Shown here one piece after another: positions 24,229 to 32,966 of a stretch of 64,000 bases of DNA. Under the pieces are notes generated by a model. That model was not told the origin of the DNA, did no database searches, and saw only the letters and a program-made list of their open reading frames with translations. The DNA comes from Alkalimonas cellulosilytica (GTDB lineage Bacteria; Pseudomonadota; Gammaproteobacteria; Enterobacterales; Alteromonadaceae), in contig NZ_JAUHLI010000001.1 in assembly GCF_036325985.1 (NCBI RefSeq), positions 186,001 through 250,000 on the forward strand, read 5' to 3'. The number at the start of each line of letters is the position of its first letter. Position 1 is the stretch's first letter. Position numbers and translations under genes: made by a program.

Positions 24229-25989
24229 ATGCGCAGTCATTATTGTGGTTCGTTAACCGCTTTGCAGGTAGATACAGAGGTTACATTGTGTGGCTGGGTC
24301 AATCGTCGCCGTGATTTGGGTGGTTTGATTTTCCTGGACCTGCGTGATCGTGAAGGCCTGGTGCAGGTGGTGATTGATCCGGATGAAAAAGCCCTGTTTG
24401 AGCTGGCTTACACCCTGCGTAATGAGTTCTGTATTCAGGTCAGTGGCAAAGTCCGTGCTCGCCCGGCGTCTCAGGTCAATGCCGACATGGCAACCGGCGA
24501 AGTTGAAGTCTATGCCAAAACCCTGCAAATTCTCAGCAAGGCTGCGCCACTGCCACTGGACTCTAACCAAAACAACAGCGAAGAGCAGCGGCTGAAATAC
24601 CGCTACCTGGACTTGCGGCGCCCGGAGATGACGGAGCGGTTGAAGTTTCGTGCCAAAGTAACCAGCTTTGTGCGCAATTTTATGGATAGTCACGGCTTTT
24701 TGGATGTGGAAACCCCGATGCTGACCCGGGCCACGCCAGAAGGTGCACGCGATTATCTGGTACCCAGCCGCACCCACAAAGGCAAATTTTTTGCGCTGCC
24801 GCAATCACCGCAGCTGTTTAAGCAGTTGCTGATGATGTCGGGCCTGGATCGCTACTATCAAATCGTCAAATGCTTCCGTGATGAAGACCTGCGTGCCGAC
24901 CGCCAGCCGGAGTTTACCCAGATCGATATCGAAACCTCCTTTATGACCGCCGATCAGGTGATGGCGGTGACTGAGCAAATGATCCGTGAGCTGTTTCAGC
25001 AACAATTGCAGGTCGATTTGGGCAGTTTCCCCCGCATGACCTACGCCGAAGCCATGCGCTTGTATGGCTCGGACAAACCGGACCTGCGCAATCCGATGCA
25101 GTTTGTTGATGTCGCCGATCTGCTAAAAGAAGTTGAATTTAAAGTGTTTTCTGGTCCTGCCAACGATGCGAAAGGCCGCGTGGTCGCGCTGAAAGTACCG
25201 GGCAAAGCAGAAGCCATTTCCCGCAAAGAGATTGATGGTTACACCGACTTTGTTGGTATTTACGGTGCCAAGGGCCTGGCCTGGATGAAAGTCAAAGCCG
25301 TGGGGCAGGGCATCGAAGGTGTGCAGTCGCCGGTTGCTAAGTTTTTAAGCGATGATATTGTCAATGAGATCCTAAGCCGCACCGAAGCTGCTGCCGGTGA
25401 TATCCTGTTCTTTGGTGCCGATCGCTATTCGGTGGTGTGTGAAGCCATGGGCGCGCTGCGGCTGAAACTGGGTGAACAGCATGGCCTGACCGAGCAGGGC
25501 TGGAAGCCGCTGTGGGTGGTTGACTTCCCGATGTTTGAGCAGGGCGACGATGGTCAGCTGATGGCGATTCATCACCCCTTTACCTCACCAGTCAATCCGG
25601 ATCCGGCGGCGCTGGAGCAAGCACCGGCTGAAGCGCTTTCCAATGCCTACGATATGGTCTTGAATGGCACTGAGCTCGGTGGCGGTTCGGTTCGTATTCA
25701 CGATCCGGTGATGCAGGCCACGGTATTCCGTTTGCTTGGTATCAGCGACGACGAAGCCGCTGAGAAATTCGGCTTCCTGTTAGAAGCCTTAAAATACGGT
25801 ACGCCGCCGCATGCTGGTCTGGCCTTTGGCCTGGATCGCTTGGTGATGCTGATGACCGGTGCAACCTCTATCCGTGATGTGATGGCCTTTCCAAAAACCA
25901 CCACTGCGGCCTGTCCCCTGACCGATGCACCTGGCCTTGCCAATCCGGCTCAGCTGGCGGAGTTGATGATAGAGCTAACCAAGGAGTAA
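24229..25989 (+). CDS. aspS: Aspartyl-tRNA synthetase
   Basis: A 586-residue bacterial-type class IIb synthetase that charges tRNA-Asp. Order of domains: N-terminal OB fold for anticodon binding (residues 1-110), catalytic core with motif 1 (VTSFVRNFMDSHGFLDVETPML), motif 2 (YQIVKCFRDEDLRADRQPEFTQIDIE), the bacterial GAD insertion (about 290-420), and motif 3 (GLAFGLDRLVMLMTG). A TAAGGA ribosome site lies nine bases before ATG 24229. It is the first gene of the aspS-yebC-ruvCAB run, with two bases between aspS and yebC. Confidence 0.98.
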   Translation: MRSHYCGSLTALQVDTEVTLCGWVNRRRDLGGLIFLDLRDREGLVQVVIDPDEKALFELAYTLRNEFCIQVSGKVRARPASQVNADMATGEVEVYAKTLQILSKAAPLPLDSNQNNSEEQRLKYRYLDLRRPEMTERLKFRAKVTSFVRNFMDSHGFLDVETPMLTRATPEGARDYLVPSRTHKGKFFALPQSPQLFKQLLMMSGLDRYYQIVKCFRDEDLRADRQPEFTQIDIETSFMTADQVMAVTEQMIRELFQQQLQVDLGSFPRMTYAEAMRLYGSDKPDLRNPMQFVDVADLLKEVEFKVFSGPANDAKGRVVALKVPGKAEAISRKEIDGYTDFVGIYGAKGLAWMKVKAVGQGIEGVQSPVAKFLSDDIVNEILSRTEAAAGDILFFGADRYSVVCEAMGALRLKLGEQHGLTEQGWKPLWVVDFPMFEQGDDGQLMAIHHPFTSPVNPDPAALEQAPAEALSNAYDMVLNGTELGGGSVRIHDPVMQATVFRLLGISDDEAAEKFGFLLEALKYGTPPHAGLAFGLDRLVMLMTGATSIRDVMAFPKTTTAACPLTDAPGLANPAQLAELMIELTKE

Positions 25990-25991
25990 GC

Positions 25992-26735
25992 ATGGCAGGT
26001 CATAGCAAGTGGGCGAATATTAAGCACCGCAAAGCCAGACAGGATGCCAAAAAAGGCAAAATCTTTACCAAAATTATCCGTGAGTTGACGGTGGCAGCAC
26101 GCATTAGCCCTGAAGTGAGCTCCAATCCCAGGTTGCGGGTGGCGGTCGATAAAGCGCTGGCTGAGAATATGACGCGCGATACCATCGATCGGGCGATTAA
26201 GCGCGGTGCTGGCGCCAGTGAAGGCGAGAATTACGACGAGCTGCTGTACGAGGGCTATGGTATTAATGGGGTCGCGGTCTTGGTGGAGACCATGACCGAT
26301 AACCGCAACCGCACCGTCAGTGATGTGCGCAATGCCTTTAGTAAAAATGGTGGCAATCTGGGCACGGACGGCTCGGTGGCCTACCTGTTCAGCAAACAGG
26401 GTGTGCTGTCGTATGGCAGCGACACCGACGAAGATGCGCTGATGGAAGCGGCGCTTGAAGCCGGTGCCGAAGACGTGCAACGCAACGAGGATGACTCCTT
26501 CGATGTACTGACCACGCCGGATACCTTTTCGGATGTCAAAGATGCGCTGATTGCGGCAGGCTTTGCTCCGGCCAACGCTGAAATCACCCAGGTGCCCGGC
26601 ACCAAGGTGAGCCTGGATTTGGAGCAAGCGAAGAAATTCCTCAAAATGCTGGATACGCTGGAAGATTTGGATGACGTGCAGAATGTCTTTCACAATGCCG
26701 AAATCAGCGACGACGTGCTGGCGAGCCTGGAGTAA
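25992..26735 (+). CDS. yebC: YebC/PmpR family protein
   Basis: A 247-residue YebC family protein, starting MAGHSKWANIKHRKARQDAKKGK as is typical. The three-domain architecture is complete. Members have been described as DNA-binding regulators, and more recent work on the family links them to translation through proline stretches. It is two bases downstream of aspS and two bases upstream of ruvC, consistent with one transcript. The same order (yebC-ruvC-ruvA-ruvB) is common in proteobacteria. Confidence 0.97.
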   Translation: MAGHSKWANIKHRKARQDAKKGKIFTKIIRELTVAARISPEVSSNPRLRVAVDKALAENMTRDTIDRAIKRGAGASEGENYDELLYEGYGINGVAVLVETMTDNRNRTVSDVRNAFSKNGGNLGTDGSVAYLFSKQGVLSYGSDTDEDALMEAALEAGAEDVQRNEDDSFDVLTTPDTFSDVKDALIAAGFAPANAEITQVPGTKVSLDLEQAKKFLKMLDTLEDLDDVQNVFHNAEISDDVLASLE

Positions 26736-26737
26736 GG

Positions 26738-27259
26738 GTGGCCATTATTCTTGGCATTGACCCTGGCAGCCGTGTCACCGGCTATGGGGTGGTGCACCAG
26801 CAAGGCAGCCGCTTAGAGTACCGCTCAAGCGGCTGCATTCGTTTACCTGACGCGGATTTGGCCGGACGCTTGCAAGTGATTTTCCAGGCGGTGACCGAGC
26901 TTATCAGCCAACATCAACCCACAGTCTTTGCGATTGAGCAGGTATTTATGGCGCGTAATGCAGACTCTGCGTTAAAGCTGGGTCAGGCCCGTGGTGCAGC
27001 CATAGTCGCAGCCACCAATGCCGGCCTGGCCGTGTTTGAGTACTCGGCTCGCCAGGTCAAACAAGCGGTGGTCGGCACCGGGGCGGCCGATAAAGTTCAG
27101 GTACAGCATATGGTCAAAGCCATGCTGAAGTTACCCGGTACGCCGCAGGCCGATGCGGCTGATGCGCTGGCTGTGGCGCTTTGTCATGGTCACACCCAGC
27201 AAAGTTTAATCAGCCTGGCCGGTCAGGCCCGCAAAACCGTGCGCGGCCGCTTACGATAA
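26738..27259 (+). CDS. ruvC: Holliday junction resolvase RuvC
   Basis: A 173-residue RNase H-fold endonuclease that resolves Holliday junctions together with RuvAB. The catalytic carboxylates are Asp8 (LGIDPGS), Glu67 (AIEQVF), Asp139 and Asp142 (QADAADALAVALCH). The start codon is GTG at 26738, two bases after the yebC stop. Length and motifs are normal. Confidence 0.98.
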   Translation: MAIILGIDPGSRVTGYGVVHQQGSRLEYRSSGCIRLPDADLAGRLQVIFQAVTELISQHQPTVFAIEQVFMARNADSALKLGQARGAAIVAATNAGLAVFEYSARQVKQAVVGTGAADKVQVQHMVKAMLKLPGTPQADAADALAVALCHGHTQQSLISLAGQARKTVRGRLR

Positions 27260-27268
27260 GGAACCCTG

Positions 27269-27889
27269 ATGATAGGACGATTGCGTGGTATTGTGCTGGA
27301 GAAGCAAGCCCCCGATGTGCTGCTGGAAGTCGGCGGTGTGGGTTACGAGGTGCAGCTGCCGCTGACCAGTTTTTACCAGCTGCCGGAGACGGGCCAGGAG
27401 GTAGTGCTTTACACCCATTTTGTGGTGCGTGAAGATGCACAGCTGCTGTATGGTTTTCACAGCGCGACCGAGCGCGCTTTGTTTCGTCAACTGATCAAAG
27501 CCAATGGCGTCGGGCCTAAACTGGCGCTGACCATTTTATCCGGTTTAACCGCCGATGATTTTGTCCGTTGTGTGCAACTGGACGATTTATCCACTCTGGT
27601 CAAACTGCCGGGCATCGGTAAAAAAACCGCCGAACGTTTGCTGGTGGAAATGCGCGATCGGTTAAAAGATTGGGGTATGGCGCCTGCCGACAGTGCTTTT
27701 AGTAGTTTGCAGCTTAAACCGGTTGCAGTCAGCCTGACCGCCTCTGAGCAAGCCGAGCAGGATGCGCTTGGTGCTCTGGTGAGCCTTGGGTATACTCAGC
27801 AACAAGCCAGTAAAGCGGTGCAACAGGTGAAAACCGACGACATGAGCAGTGAGATGCTGATCAAAGCCGCCCTCAGGAGCATGATGTAA
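27269..27889 (+). CDS. ruvA: Holliday junction branch migration protein RuvA
   Basis: A 206-residue RuvA: OB-fold domain I (MIGRLRGIVLEKQAPDVLLEVGGVGYEV), tandem helix-hairpin-helix domain II (ANGVGPKLALTILSG and LPGIGKKTAERLLVEMRDR), an acidic linker, and the C-terminal domain III that regulates RuvB (LVSLGYTQQQASKAV). It tetramerises on the junction and recruits RuvB. It sits nine bases after ruvC and three before ruvB. Confidence 0.98.
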   Translation: MIGRLRGIVLEKQAPDVLLEVGGVGYEVQLPLTSFYQLPETGQEVVLYTHFVVREDAQLLYGFHSATERALFRQLIKANGVGPKLALTILSGLTADDFVRCVQLDDLSTLVKLPGIGKKTAERLLVEMRDRLKDWGMAPADSAFSSLQLKPVAVSLTASEQAEQDALGALVSLGYTQQQASKAVQQVKTDDMSSEMLIKAALRSMM

Positions 27890-27892
27890 ACC

Positions 27893-28900
27893 ATGATTGA
27901 AGCCGACCGTTTTATTCAGCCCACTGCCAGCCGGGAAGATGAAGCCATTGACCGCGCTATTCGCCCTAAATTGCTGGCGGATTACACCGGTCAGCAGCAT
28001 GTGTGCGAGCAGATGGCGATTTTTATCGAAGCGGCGCGGGGGCGCGGTGAACCATTGGATCATTTGCTGATTTTTGGTCCGCCTGGTTTGGGTAAAACCA
28101 CGTTGGCGATGATCGTGGCCAATGAAATGAAGGTGAACATCAAAACCACCTCGGGTCCGGTGCTGGAAAAAGCCGGTGATTTGGCCGCACTGTTGACCAA
28201 CCTGGACGAAAACGATGTACTGTTTATCGACGAGATCCACCGATTAAGCCCGGTGGTGGAAGAAATTCTCTACCCGGCGATGGAAGATTACCAGCTCGAT
28301 ATTATGATTGGCGAAGGGCCGGCGGCCCGTTCCATTAAATTGGATTTACCACCCTTTACTCTGATTGGCGCGACCACCCGGGCTGGCGCCCTGACATCCC
28401 CCCTGCGCGATCGTTTTGGCATTGTGCAGCGGCTGGAGTTTTACAAGGTCTCGGAGCTGACGCAAATCATTCTGCGCTCGGCCAGTTTTTTGAATCTGGT
28501 GCTGGATGAAGCCGGTGCGACTGAGATTGCCCGGCGCTCACGCGGCACGCCTCGTATTGCCAACCGTTTGCTACGGCGGGTACGTGATTATGCTCAGGTC
28601 AAATCCAATGGTCAGGTGACGCAGCAAGTCGCCGCTGATGCGTTAAAGATGGTGGATGTCGATGCCGAAGGCTTTGATTACATGGACCGTAAACTGCTAT
28701 TGGCCATCATCGAAAAGTTTATGGGCGGACCGGTCGGGCTGGATAACCTGGCAGCGGCCATTGGTGAAGAGAAAGACACCATTGAAGATGTGATCGAGCC
28801 GTTTTTAATTCAGCAGGGTTTTATTCAGCGCACACCTCGAGGTCGTATTGCAGCACCCCGCGCCTATCAGCATTTTGGTTTTGACTTGCCCGAAAACTAA
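27893..28900 (+). CDS. ruvB: Holliday junction branch migration helicase RuvB
   Basis: A 335-residue AAA+ motor. Walker A is GPPGLGKTT, Walker B VLFIDEIHR, sensor 1 LIGATTRAGALTSPLRDRFG, and the C-terminal winged helix follows (PRGRIAAPRAYQHFG). It is the last gene of the aspS-yebC-ruvCAB run. The stem-loop 40 bp downstream has its T-run only on the minus strand, so it is not a good terminator for ruvB itself. No LexA box was recognised upstream of ruvA. Confidence 0.98.
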   Translation: MIEADRFIQPTASREDEAIDRAIRPKLLADYTGQQHVCEQMAIFIEAARGRGEPLDHLLIFGPPGLGKTTLAMIVANEMKVNIKTTSGPVLEKAGDLAALLTNLDENDVLFIDEIHRLSPVVEEILYPAMEDYQLDIMIGEGPAARSIKLDLPPFTLIGATTRAGALTSPLRDRFGIVQRLEFYKVSELTQIILRSASFLNLVLDEAGATEIARRSRGTPRIANRLLRRVRDYAQVKSNGQVTQQVAADALKMVDVDAEGFDYMDRKLLLAIIEKFMGGPVGLDNLAAAIGEEKDTIEDVIEPFLIQQGFIQRTPRGRIAAPRAYQHFGFDLPEN

Positions 28901-28932
28901 CCAGCTTTAAAACAGTTGTTCAGATAGCAGCT

Positions 28933-29109
28933 AAAAAAAAGCCCGCTCAGTGAGCGGGCGAATGCAACAAGTTGAAGGAAGTGCTTCAATAAAATCCAGG
29001 GAACATCTACGAGCAATAAAGTGAACTGGGAAAATTCAGCCTCTACCACTCTGTGAACTGGTCTAAAACAGCGAACAAGTCGCTGTAGTTTGCGCTAGCT
29101 CAGAACACA
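28933..29109 (-). ncRNA. Candidate small RNA (about 177 nt, unclassified)
   Basis: In the 645-bp gap between ruvB and tolQ, the minus strand has all the parts of an sRNA gene. There is a TTGAAG-N17-TAGAAT promoter, a start near 29109, and internal hairpins at 29068-29086 (ACAGCGA/TCGCTGT, 5-nt loop) and 28972-28989 (TTGAAG/CTTCAA, loop CACTTC). It ends in a GC-rich terminator at 28941-28959 followed by eight T. The nine-base sequence CCAGTTCAC occurs twice in the transcript (at 29052-29060 and 29021-29029). No plausible protein is encoded. I do not match it to CsrB, 6S, GcvB, Spot 42 or GlmZ by eye. Confidence 0.6.
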
Positions 29110-29115
29110 GGACGT

Positions 29116-29144
29116 ATTCTAGAGAGTTAGAGTAAAGACTTCAA
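29116..29144 (-). promoter_or_regulatory. Promoter of the candidate sRNA
   Basis: TTGAAG (29139-29144) and TAGAAT (29116-29121) on the minus strand are separated by exactly 17 bp, a good sigma-70 arrangement pointing at the terminator at 28941-28959. Confidence 0.6.
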
Positions 29145-29193
29145 ACGAGAAAAATTGCTATTTTCAGATAGAAATTTCTAATGCTTTATTCAT

Positions 29194-29362
29194 TTGCCGT
29201 TCATCCAGCTACTGTATAACGATCTTTAGCATGCCATAGATACAGCTGCATTCTGGTGAGAGCTGCTGTGCTGAGCTTGCAGCAACGCAGGAATATAATT
29301 CATGCAAGCCTGTTTAGCCGAAGCTAAACAGTGTGGAAGCTGGTCGCATATTCAGGCTTTTT
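29194..29362 (+). promoter_or_regulatory. Possible distal tolQ promoter and structured leader/attenuator
   Basis: TTGCCG (29194-29199) and TATAAC (29215-29220), 15 bp apart, form a weaker candidate promoter. Downstream, AAGCC/GGCTT (29306-29310 with 29355-29359) can enclose an 8-bp hairpin with CGAA tetraloop (TGTTTAGC/GCTAAACA, 29311-29330), and the outer stem runs into TTTTT at 29358-29362. This could be an attenuator or the end of a short RNA. It has no coding potential I can support. Confidence 0.35.
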
Positions 29363-29447
29363 GAACGCATGGCAGGAACTTGTTTTTTACTGAAAAGTCA
29401 GTGAAATGGCGGTATAAAAGTATTTTGCAACATTTATCTGGCTCTGG

Positions 29448-29476
29448 TTGAGTTCGCGATATGGCTGCCCTATGAT
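29448..29476 (+). promoter_or_regulatory. tolQ proximal promoter
   Basis: TTGAGT (29448-29453) and TATGAT (29471-29476) are spaced by 17 bp, giving a start near 29483 and a 5' leader of about 63 nt before tolQ. Confidence 0.65.
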
Positions 29477-29545
29477 AGGCACTGCGCGAAACACCTTAAG
29501 TAGCTACTATCAATCCCAGATTTGAATTCTCAGAGGTAATGTCCA

Positions 29546-30232
29546 GTGTCCGGTGAAATTTCAGTTATAGGTCTGCTGCTTGAAGCAGGAATTATTGTGC
29601 AGGCCGTGATGTTAACTTTGGTGGGCATGTCCATTGTGTCCTGGGCAATGATCTTTCAGCGCAGAAAAGTATTGAAGCTGGCCAGTGCCGAAGCAAAGCG
29701 TTTTGAAGATAAGTTTTGGTCTGGCATTGATTTATCGAAGCTCTACACTGAAGTCAGTGCCCGTGGACAGGTGACTGGGTTGGAGGCATTATTTAAGTCT
29801 GGCTTTAAAGAGTTTGTTCGTTTGCATAAAAACAACCGCCCGTCAGGAGCGGTGATGGAAGGCACTCAGCGTGCGATGCGGGTTGGTCTGTCGCGTGAAG
29901 TGGAGCGATTGGAAACGCATTTGCCTTTTCTGGCAACGGTAGGCTCGATCAGCCCTTACATCGGTTTGTTTGGTACCGTCTGGGGTATTATGAACGCTTT
30001 TATTGCGCTGGGTGCAGTGCAGCAAGCCACACTAAATATGGTCGCGCCCGGCATTGCCGAAGCTTTGATTGCAACGGCCATGGGCTTGTTCGCGGCCATT
30101 CCTGCGGTGATTGCCTACAACAAATTCTCGCATCAGGTTGAGTTGCTGGAAAGCAGCTACTTCAACTTTGTGGAGGAGTTCTCTAATATTCTGCACCGCC
30201 AGGCAGGAAACACCACCGGGGAAGCAGCCTGA
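29546..30232 (+). CDS. tolQ: Tol-Pal system inner membrane protein TolQ
   Basis: A 228-residue inner membrane protein of the MotA/TolQ/ExbB family with three membrane helices. It forms the proton channel with TolR that energises TolA for outer membrane invagination during division. The TM2/TM3 signature VGSISPYIGLFGTVWGIMNAF and APGIAEALIATAMGLFAAIPAVIAYN is intact. The start is GTG at 29546 with AGAGG nine bases upstream. The thioesterase gene ybgC that often precedes tolQ is absent here. Its stop overlaps the tolR start by one base. Confidence 0.98.
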   Translation: MSGEISVIGLLLEAGIIVQAVMLTLVGMSIVSWAMIFQRRKVLKLASAEAKRFEDKFWSGIDLSKLYTEVSARGQVTGLEALFKSGFKEFVRLHKNNRPSGAVMEGTQRAMRVGLSREVERLETHLPFLATVGSISPYIGLFGTVWGIMNAFIALGAVQQATLNMVAPGIAEALIATAMGLFAAIPAVIAYNKFSHQVELLESSYFNFVEEFSNILHRQAGNTTGEAA

Positions 30233-30660
30233 TGTACATGCGTAAAAAACGCCGCATGATGGCTGAAATCAATGTGGTACCCTACATTGACGTGATGCTG
30301 GTGCTCTTGATTATCTTTATGGTGACCACACCGATGCTAACGCAAGGGGTGAAGGTAGAATTACCTAAATCCTCAGCGGAGCCGCTGGAGCAAATGACGG
30401 ATGGCAACCTGCCGTTGGTGGCTACCGTCGATGCAGCTGGTTTGTACTATTTTGATAAAGATGGCACCGAGCATGGTCCTTTCACCTCGGCCGAGTTGGT
30501 CAATGAAGTGGCCAGTTGGTTGACGATTGAGCCAGGCACTCAGGTGATCGTCAAAGGTGACCATACCGTTAGTTACGATGCAGTGATTCGCTTGATCAAT
30601 TTATTGAAAAATGCAGGTGCGCCGTCGGTGGGTCTGATGACCGATCCGGGGGAGGGCTAA
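30232..30660 (+). CDS. tolR: Tol-Pal system protein TolR
   Basis: A 142-residue ExbD/TolR protein: a short cytoplasmic N-terminus, one membrane helix bearing the functional Asp20 in IDVMLVLLIIFMVTTPML, and a periplasmic peptidoglycan-binding domain. It partners TolQ in the proton-driven motor. The ATG overlaps the tolQ stop (TGATG), so translation is coupled. Confidence 0.97.
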   Translation: MYMRKKRRMMAEINVVPYIDVMLVLLIIFMVTTPMLTQGVKVELPKSSAEPLEQMTDGNLPLVATVDAAGLYYFDKDGTEHGPFTSAELVNEVASWLTIEPGTQVIVKGDHTVSYDAVIRLINLLKNAGAPSVGLMTDPGEG

Positions 30661-30664
30661 GCTT

Positions 30665-31573
30665 ATGATGCAGCCGGAGTTTAAAACAGCTTTGAAGAAG
30701 TCGCTGTTGCTCCATGTTGGCTTTGTGCTTATTTTGGTGGTCAGCAATTTTGCACCAGGTCCCAGTCTTGAGCCTACGCCGGTGAGTGTGACTGCCAGTT
30801 CAGCCCCGGCCGCGCCTATTGAAGCCGTTGCCATTGACCAGCAGCAATTTGATCAGCGTGTGCAGCAGCTGCGTGAGCAACGTGAGCAGGCTCAGCGGGC
30901 TGAACAACAACGGATTGCTGAACTGGAGCGCCGTGCCCGGGCTGCTGAGCAAGCCCGGGCTGAAGAAGAACAGCGTATTCGTCGTTTGGAGCAACAACGT
31001 CGTCAACAAGACGAGGCCGCGCGCCAGGCGTCTGCGGCAGCCGCCGAGGCAAGACGTCAGCAGCAGCAAGAAGCTGAGCGGGCCCGTCAGGCCGAGCAGC
31101 AGCGTCAGCAGGCGGAGGCAGAGGCCAGAGCCGCCGCTGAACGGCGTCGTCAGGAACAAGAAGCTGCCGAGCGAGCCGAAGCCGAACGTCAGCAACGTGA
31201 ACGCGAGGCGCAGCTGCGAGCGCAGCAGGAGCGTGAGTTGCAGGAGCGGTTAGAGCGCGAAGCTCAGGCAAGGCAGGTTGCACGTCAGCGTCAGACGGTG
31301 ACTGAGGTGGAGCGTTTCACCGCCATGATCCGCGATCGCATTCAGCAAAACTTGCGGGTCGATGAGCGGATGCGCGGTCGACAGTGCCGCATCAATATCC
31401 GACTGGCAAGTAATGGCTTTGTTACCAACGTCAGCGTGGTGAATGGTGATCAGGTGGTGTGCGATGCGGCTATGCGGGCAGTTGAACGGGCAGGAACCTT
31501 ACCGGTATCGCAAGATCCGGATGTGTTTGAGCAACTGCGGAATATTAACTTAACGGTGATCCCAGAATTTTGA
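30665..31573 (+). CDS. tolA: Tol-Pal system protein TolA
   Basis: A 302-residue protein with an N-terminal membrane helix (about residues 12-32, KKSLLLHVGFVLILVV), a long Gln/Arg/Glu/Ala-rich coiled coil (about 55-215), and a C-terminal TolA III-like domain with a disulfide-capable pair of Cys residues (GRQCRINIRLAS and VVCDAAMRAV). It spans the periplasm to contact TolB and Pal. It is shorter than E. coli TolA (421 residues) because of a shorter coiled coil. The repetitive sequence opens long spurious frames on the minus strand. The ATG pair at 30665/30668 offers two possible starts. Confidence 0.95.
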   Translation: MMQPEFKTALKKSLLLHVGFVLILVVSNFAPGPSLEPTPVSVTASSAPAAPIEAVAIDQQQFDQRVQQLREQREQAQRAEQQRIAELERRARAAEQARAEEEQRIRRLEQQRRQQDEAARQASAAAAEARRQQQQEAERARQAEQQRQQAEAEARAAAERRRQEQEAAERAEAERQQREREAQLRAQQERELQERLEREAQARQVARQRQTVTEVERFTAMIRDRIQQNLRVDERMRGRQCRINIRLASNGFVTNVSVVNGDQVVCDAAMRAVERAGTLPVSQDPDVFEQLRNINLTVIPEF

Positions 31574-31575
31574 TT

Positions 31576-32925
31576 ATGAGAACCTTTATCCAAGCCAGTT
31601 TCGTTCTACTCTTGCTGCTTAGCTTGAATGCACAAGCGCGCAGTGCCCTGGAAATTGTTATTACTGAAGGTATTGACTCAGCCCGGCCTATTGCTGTGGT
31701 ACCGTTTCGTTTTGAAGGCGTGAACCGCCCAACCGAAACCATTACCGAGGTGATCGCGGCCGATTTGATGCGCAGTGGTCAGTTCAACCCCATCCCAACA
31801 GTACGGATGCCACAGCAACCACATCGTGCCAGTGACGTGGATTATGCCGCCTGGGCCAAAGAAGGCGTGGAGCATCTGGTCATTGGCACCATTCGCGAAG
31901 CTGGACCGGATCGTTACACGGTATCCTTTGAATTAATTGATGTGGTTCGCGGTAATGCAGGGTTAAGCCGGCAAATGCTGAATCAGGGGCAACTGGTGCA
32001 AAGTCAGGAGCATGTGCTGGAAGCACGGGAAACGACCATTAGCGGCAATCAGGTTCGGCAGTTTGGCCATCGCATCAGCGACATTGTCTATGAGCGCTTA
32101 ACCGGTACCCGTGGTGCTTTTTTGACCAAAATAGCCTATGTGTTGGTGCAGCGTGATGCTGAGTTTCCGTTTCAGCTGGCAGTTGCCGATTACGATGGTG
32201 CCAACCAACAGATTTTGTTGCGTTCACGTGAGCCTTTGATGTCACCGAGCTGGTCACCGGATGGCACCAAGCTGGCTTATGTCACCTTTGAGCAGCGTCA
32301 GGCGCAAATTGTGATTCAGGATATCTATACCGGTCGTCGCAGTGTACTTAGCAGCACGCCTGGCATCAATGGTGCGCCAGCCTGGAGCCCGGATGGCCGG
32401 AAAATGGCCATGGTATTGTCGAAAGATGGCAATCCGGAAATCTATGTGATGGACATTGCCAGCAGAGAACTCACCCGTATAACCAACCATCGTGCGATCG
32501 ATACCGAGCCAGCCTGGTCGCCTGATGGCAGAGAAATTATCTTCAGCTCGGAGCGAGGTGGAAATCCGCAACTATATAGCGTAAATTTACAAACTGGAAC
32601 TACAAGGCGGTTGACTTTCGAAGGTGAGATGAACCTGTCTGGCACTTTTACGCCGGATGGCCAGTCCATTGTGATGGTGAATCGTACCCGAGGACGTTAC
32701 CAGATTGCCCGGATGGATCGACAGACCCGCTTTATGCAGGTTCTGACTACCACCAGCCTGGATGAGTCCCCAAGCATTGCCCCGAATGGGTCTATGGTGA
32801 TTTACAGCACCATGCATGGGTCGAAACAGGTGTTGGCATTGGTATCTATGGATGGTCGTTTTAAAGCCCGGTTACCAGCTGCGGAAGGTGAAGTGAAATC
32901 ACCAGCCTGGTCACCATTTTTATAA
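31576..32925 (+). CDS. tolB: Tol-Pal system beta-propeller protein TolB
   Basis: A 449-residue periplasmic protein with a signal peptide (MRTFIQASFVLLLLLSLNAQA), an N-terminal alpha/beta domain that binds TolA, and a six-bladed beta-propeller with repeated SPSWSPDGTKLAYV-type blades (PAWSPDGRKMAMV, PAWSPDGREIIFS). It cycles between TolA and Pal. The ATG at 31576 lies three bases after the tolA stop; an upstream in-frame TTG at 31570 overlaps tolA and is less likely. Confidence 0.97.
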   Translation: MRTFIQASFVLLLLLSLNAQARSALEIVITEGIDSARPIAVVPFRFEGVNRPTETITEVIAADLMRSGQFNPIPTVRMPQQPHRASDVDYAAWAKEGVEHLVIGTIREAGPDRYTVSFELIDVVRGNAGLSRQMLNQGQLVQSQEHVLEARETTISGNQVRQFGHRISDIVYERLTGTRGAFLTKIAYVLVQRDAEFPFQLAVADYDGANQQILLRSREPLMSPSWSPDGTKLAYVTFEQRQAQIVIQDIYTGRRSVLSSTPGINGAPAWSPDGRKMAMVLSKDGNPEIYVMDIASRELTRITNHRAIDTEPAWSPDGREIIFSSERGGNPQLYSVNLQTGTTRRLTFEGEMNLSGTFTPDGQSIVMVNRTRGRYQIARMDRQTRFMQVLTTTSLDESPSIAPNGSMVIYSTMHGSKQVLALVSMDGRFKARLPAAEGEVKSPAWSPFL

Positions 32926-32966
32926 CAATGAAATTCAATCATTCAATCTACTAAGGATATGTTGCT

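Noticed and set aside
28941..28959. Stem-loop as the ruvB terminator
   Set aside because: On the plus strand the stem is followed by GAATGC, not by T; the T-run lies on the minus strand, so it was assigned to the candidate sRNA.
30800..31283. Long minus-strand frames rich in Leu/Pro/Ala
   Set aside because: They are complements of the repetitive TolA coiled coil and have no start context or family.
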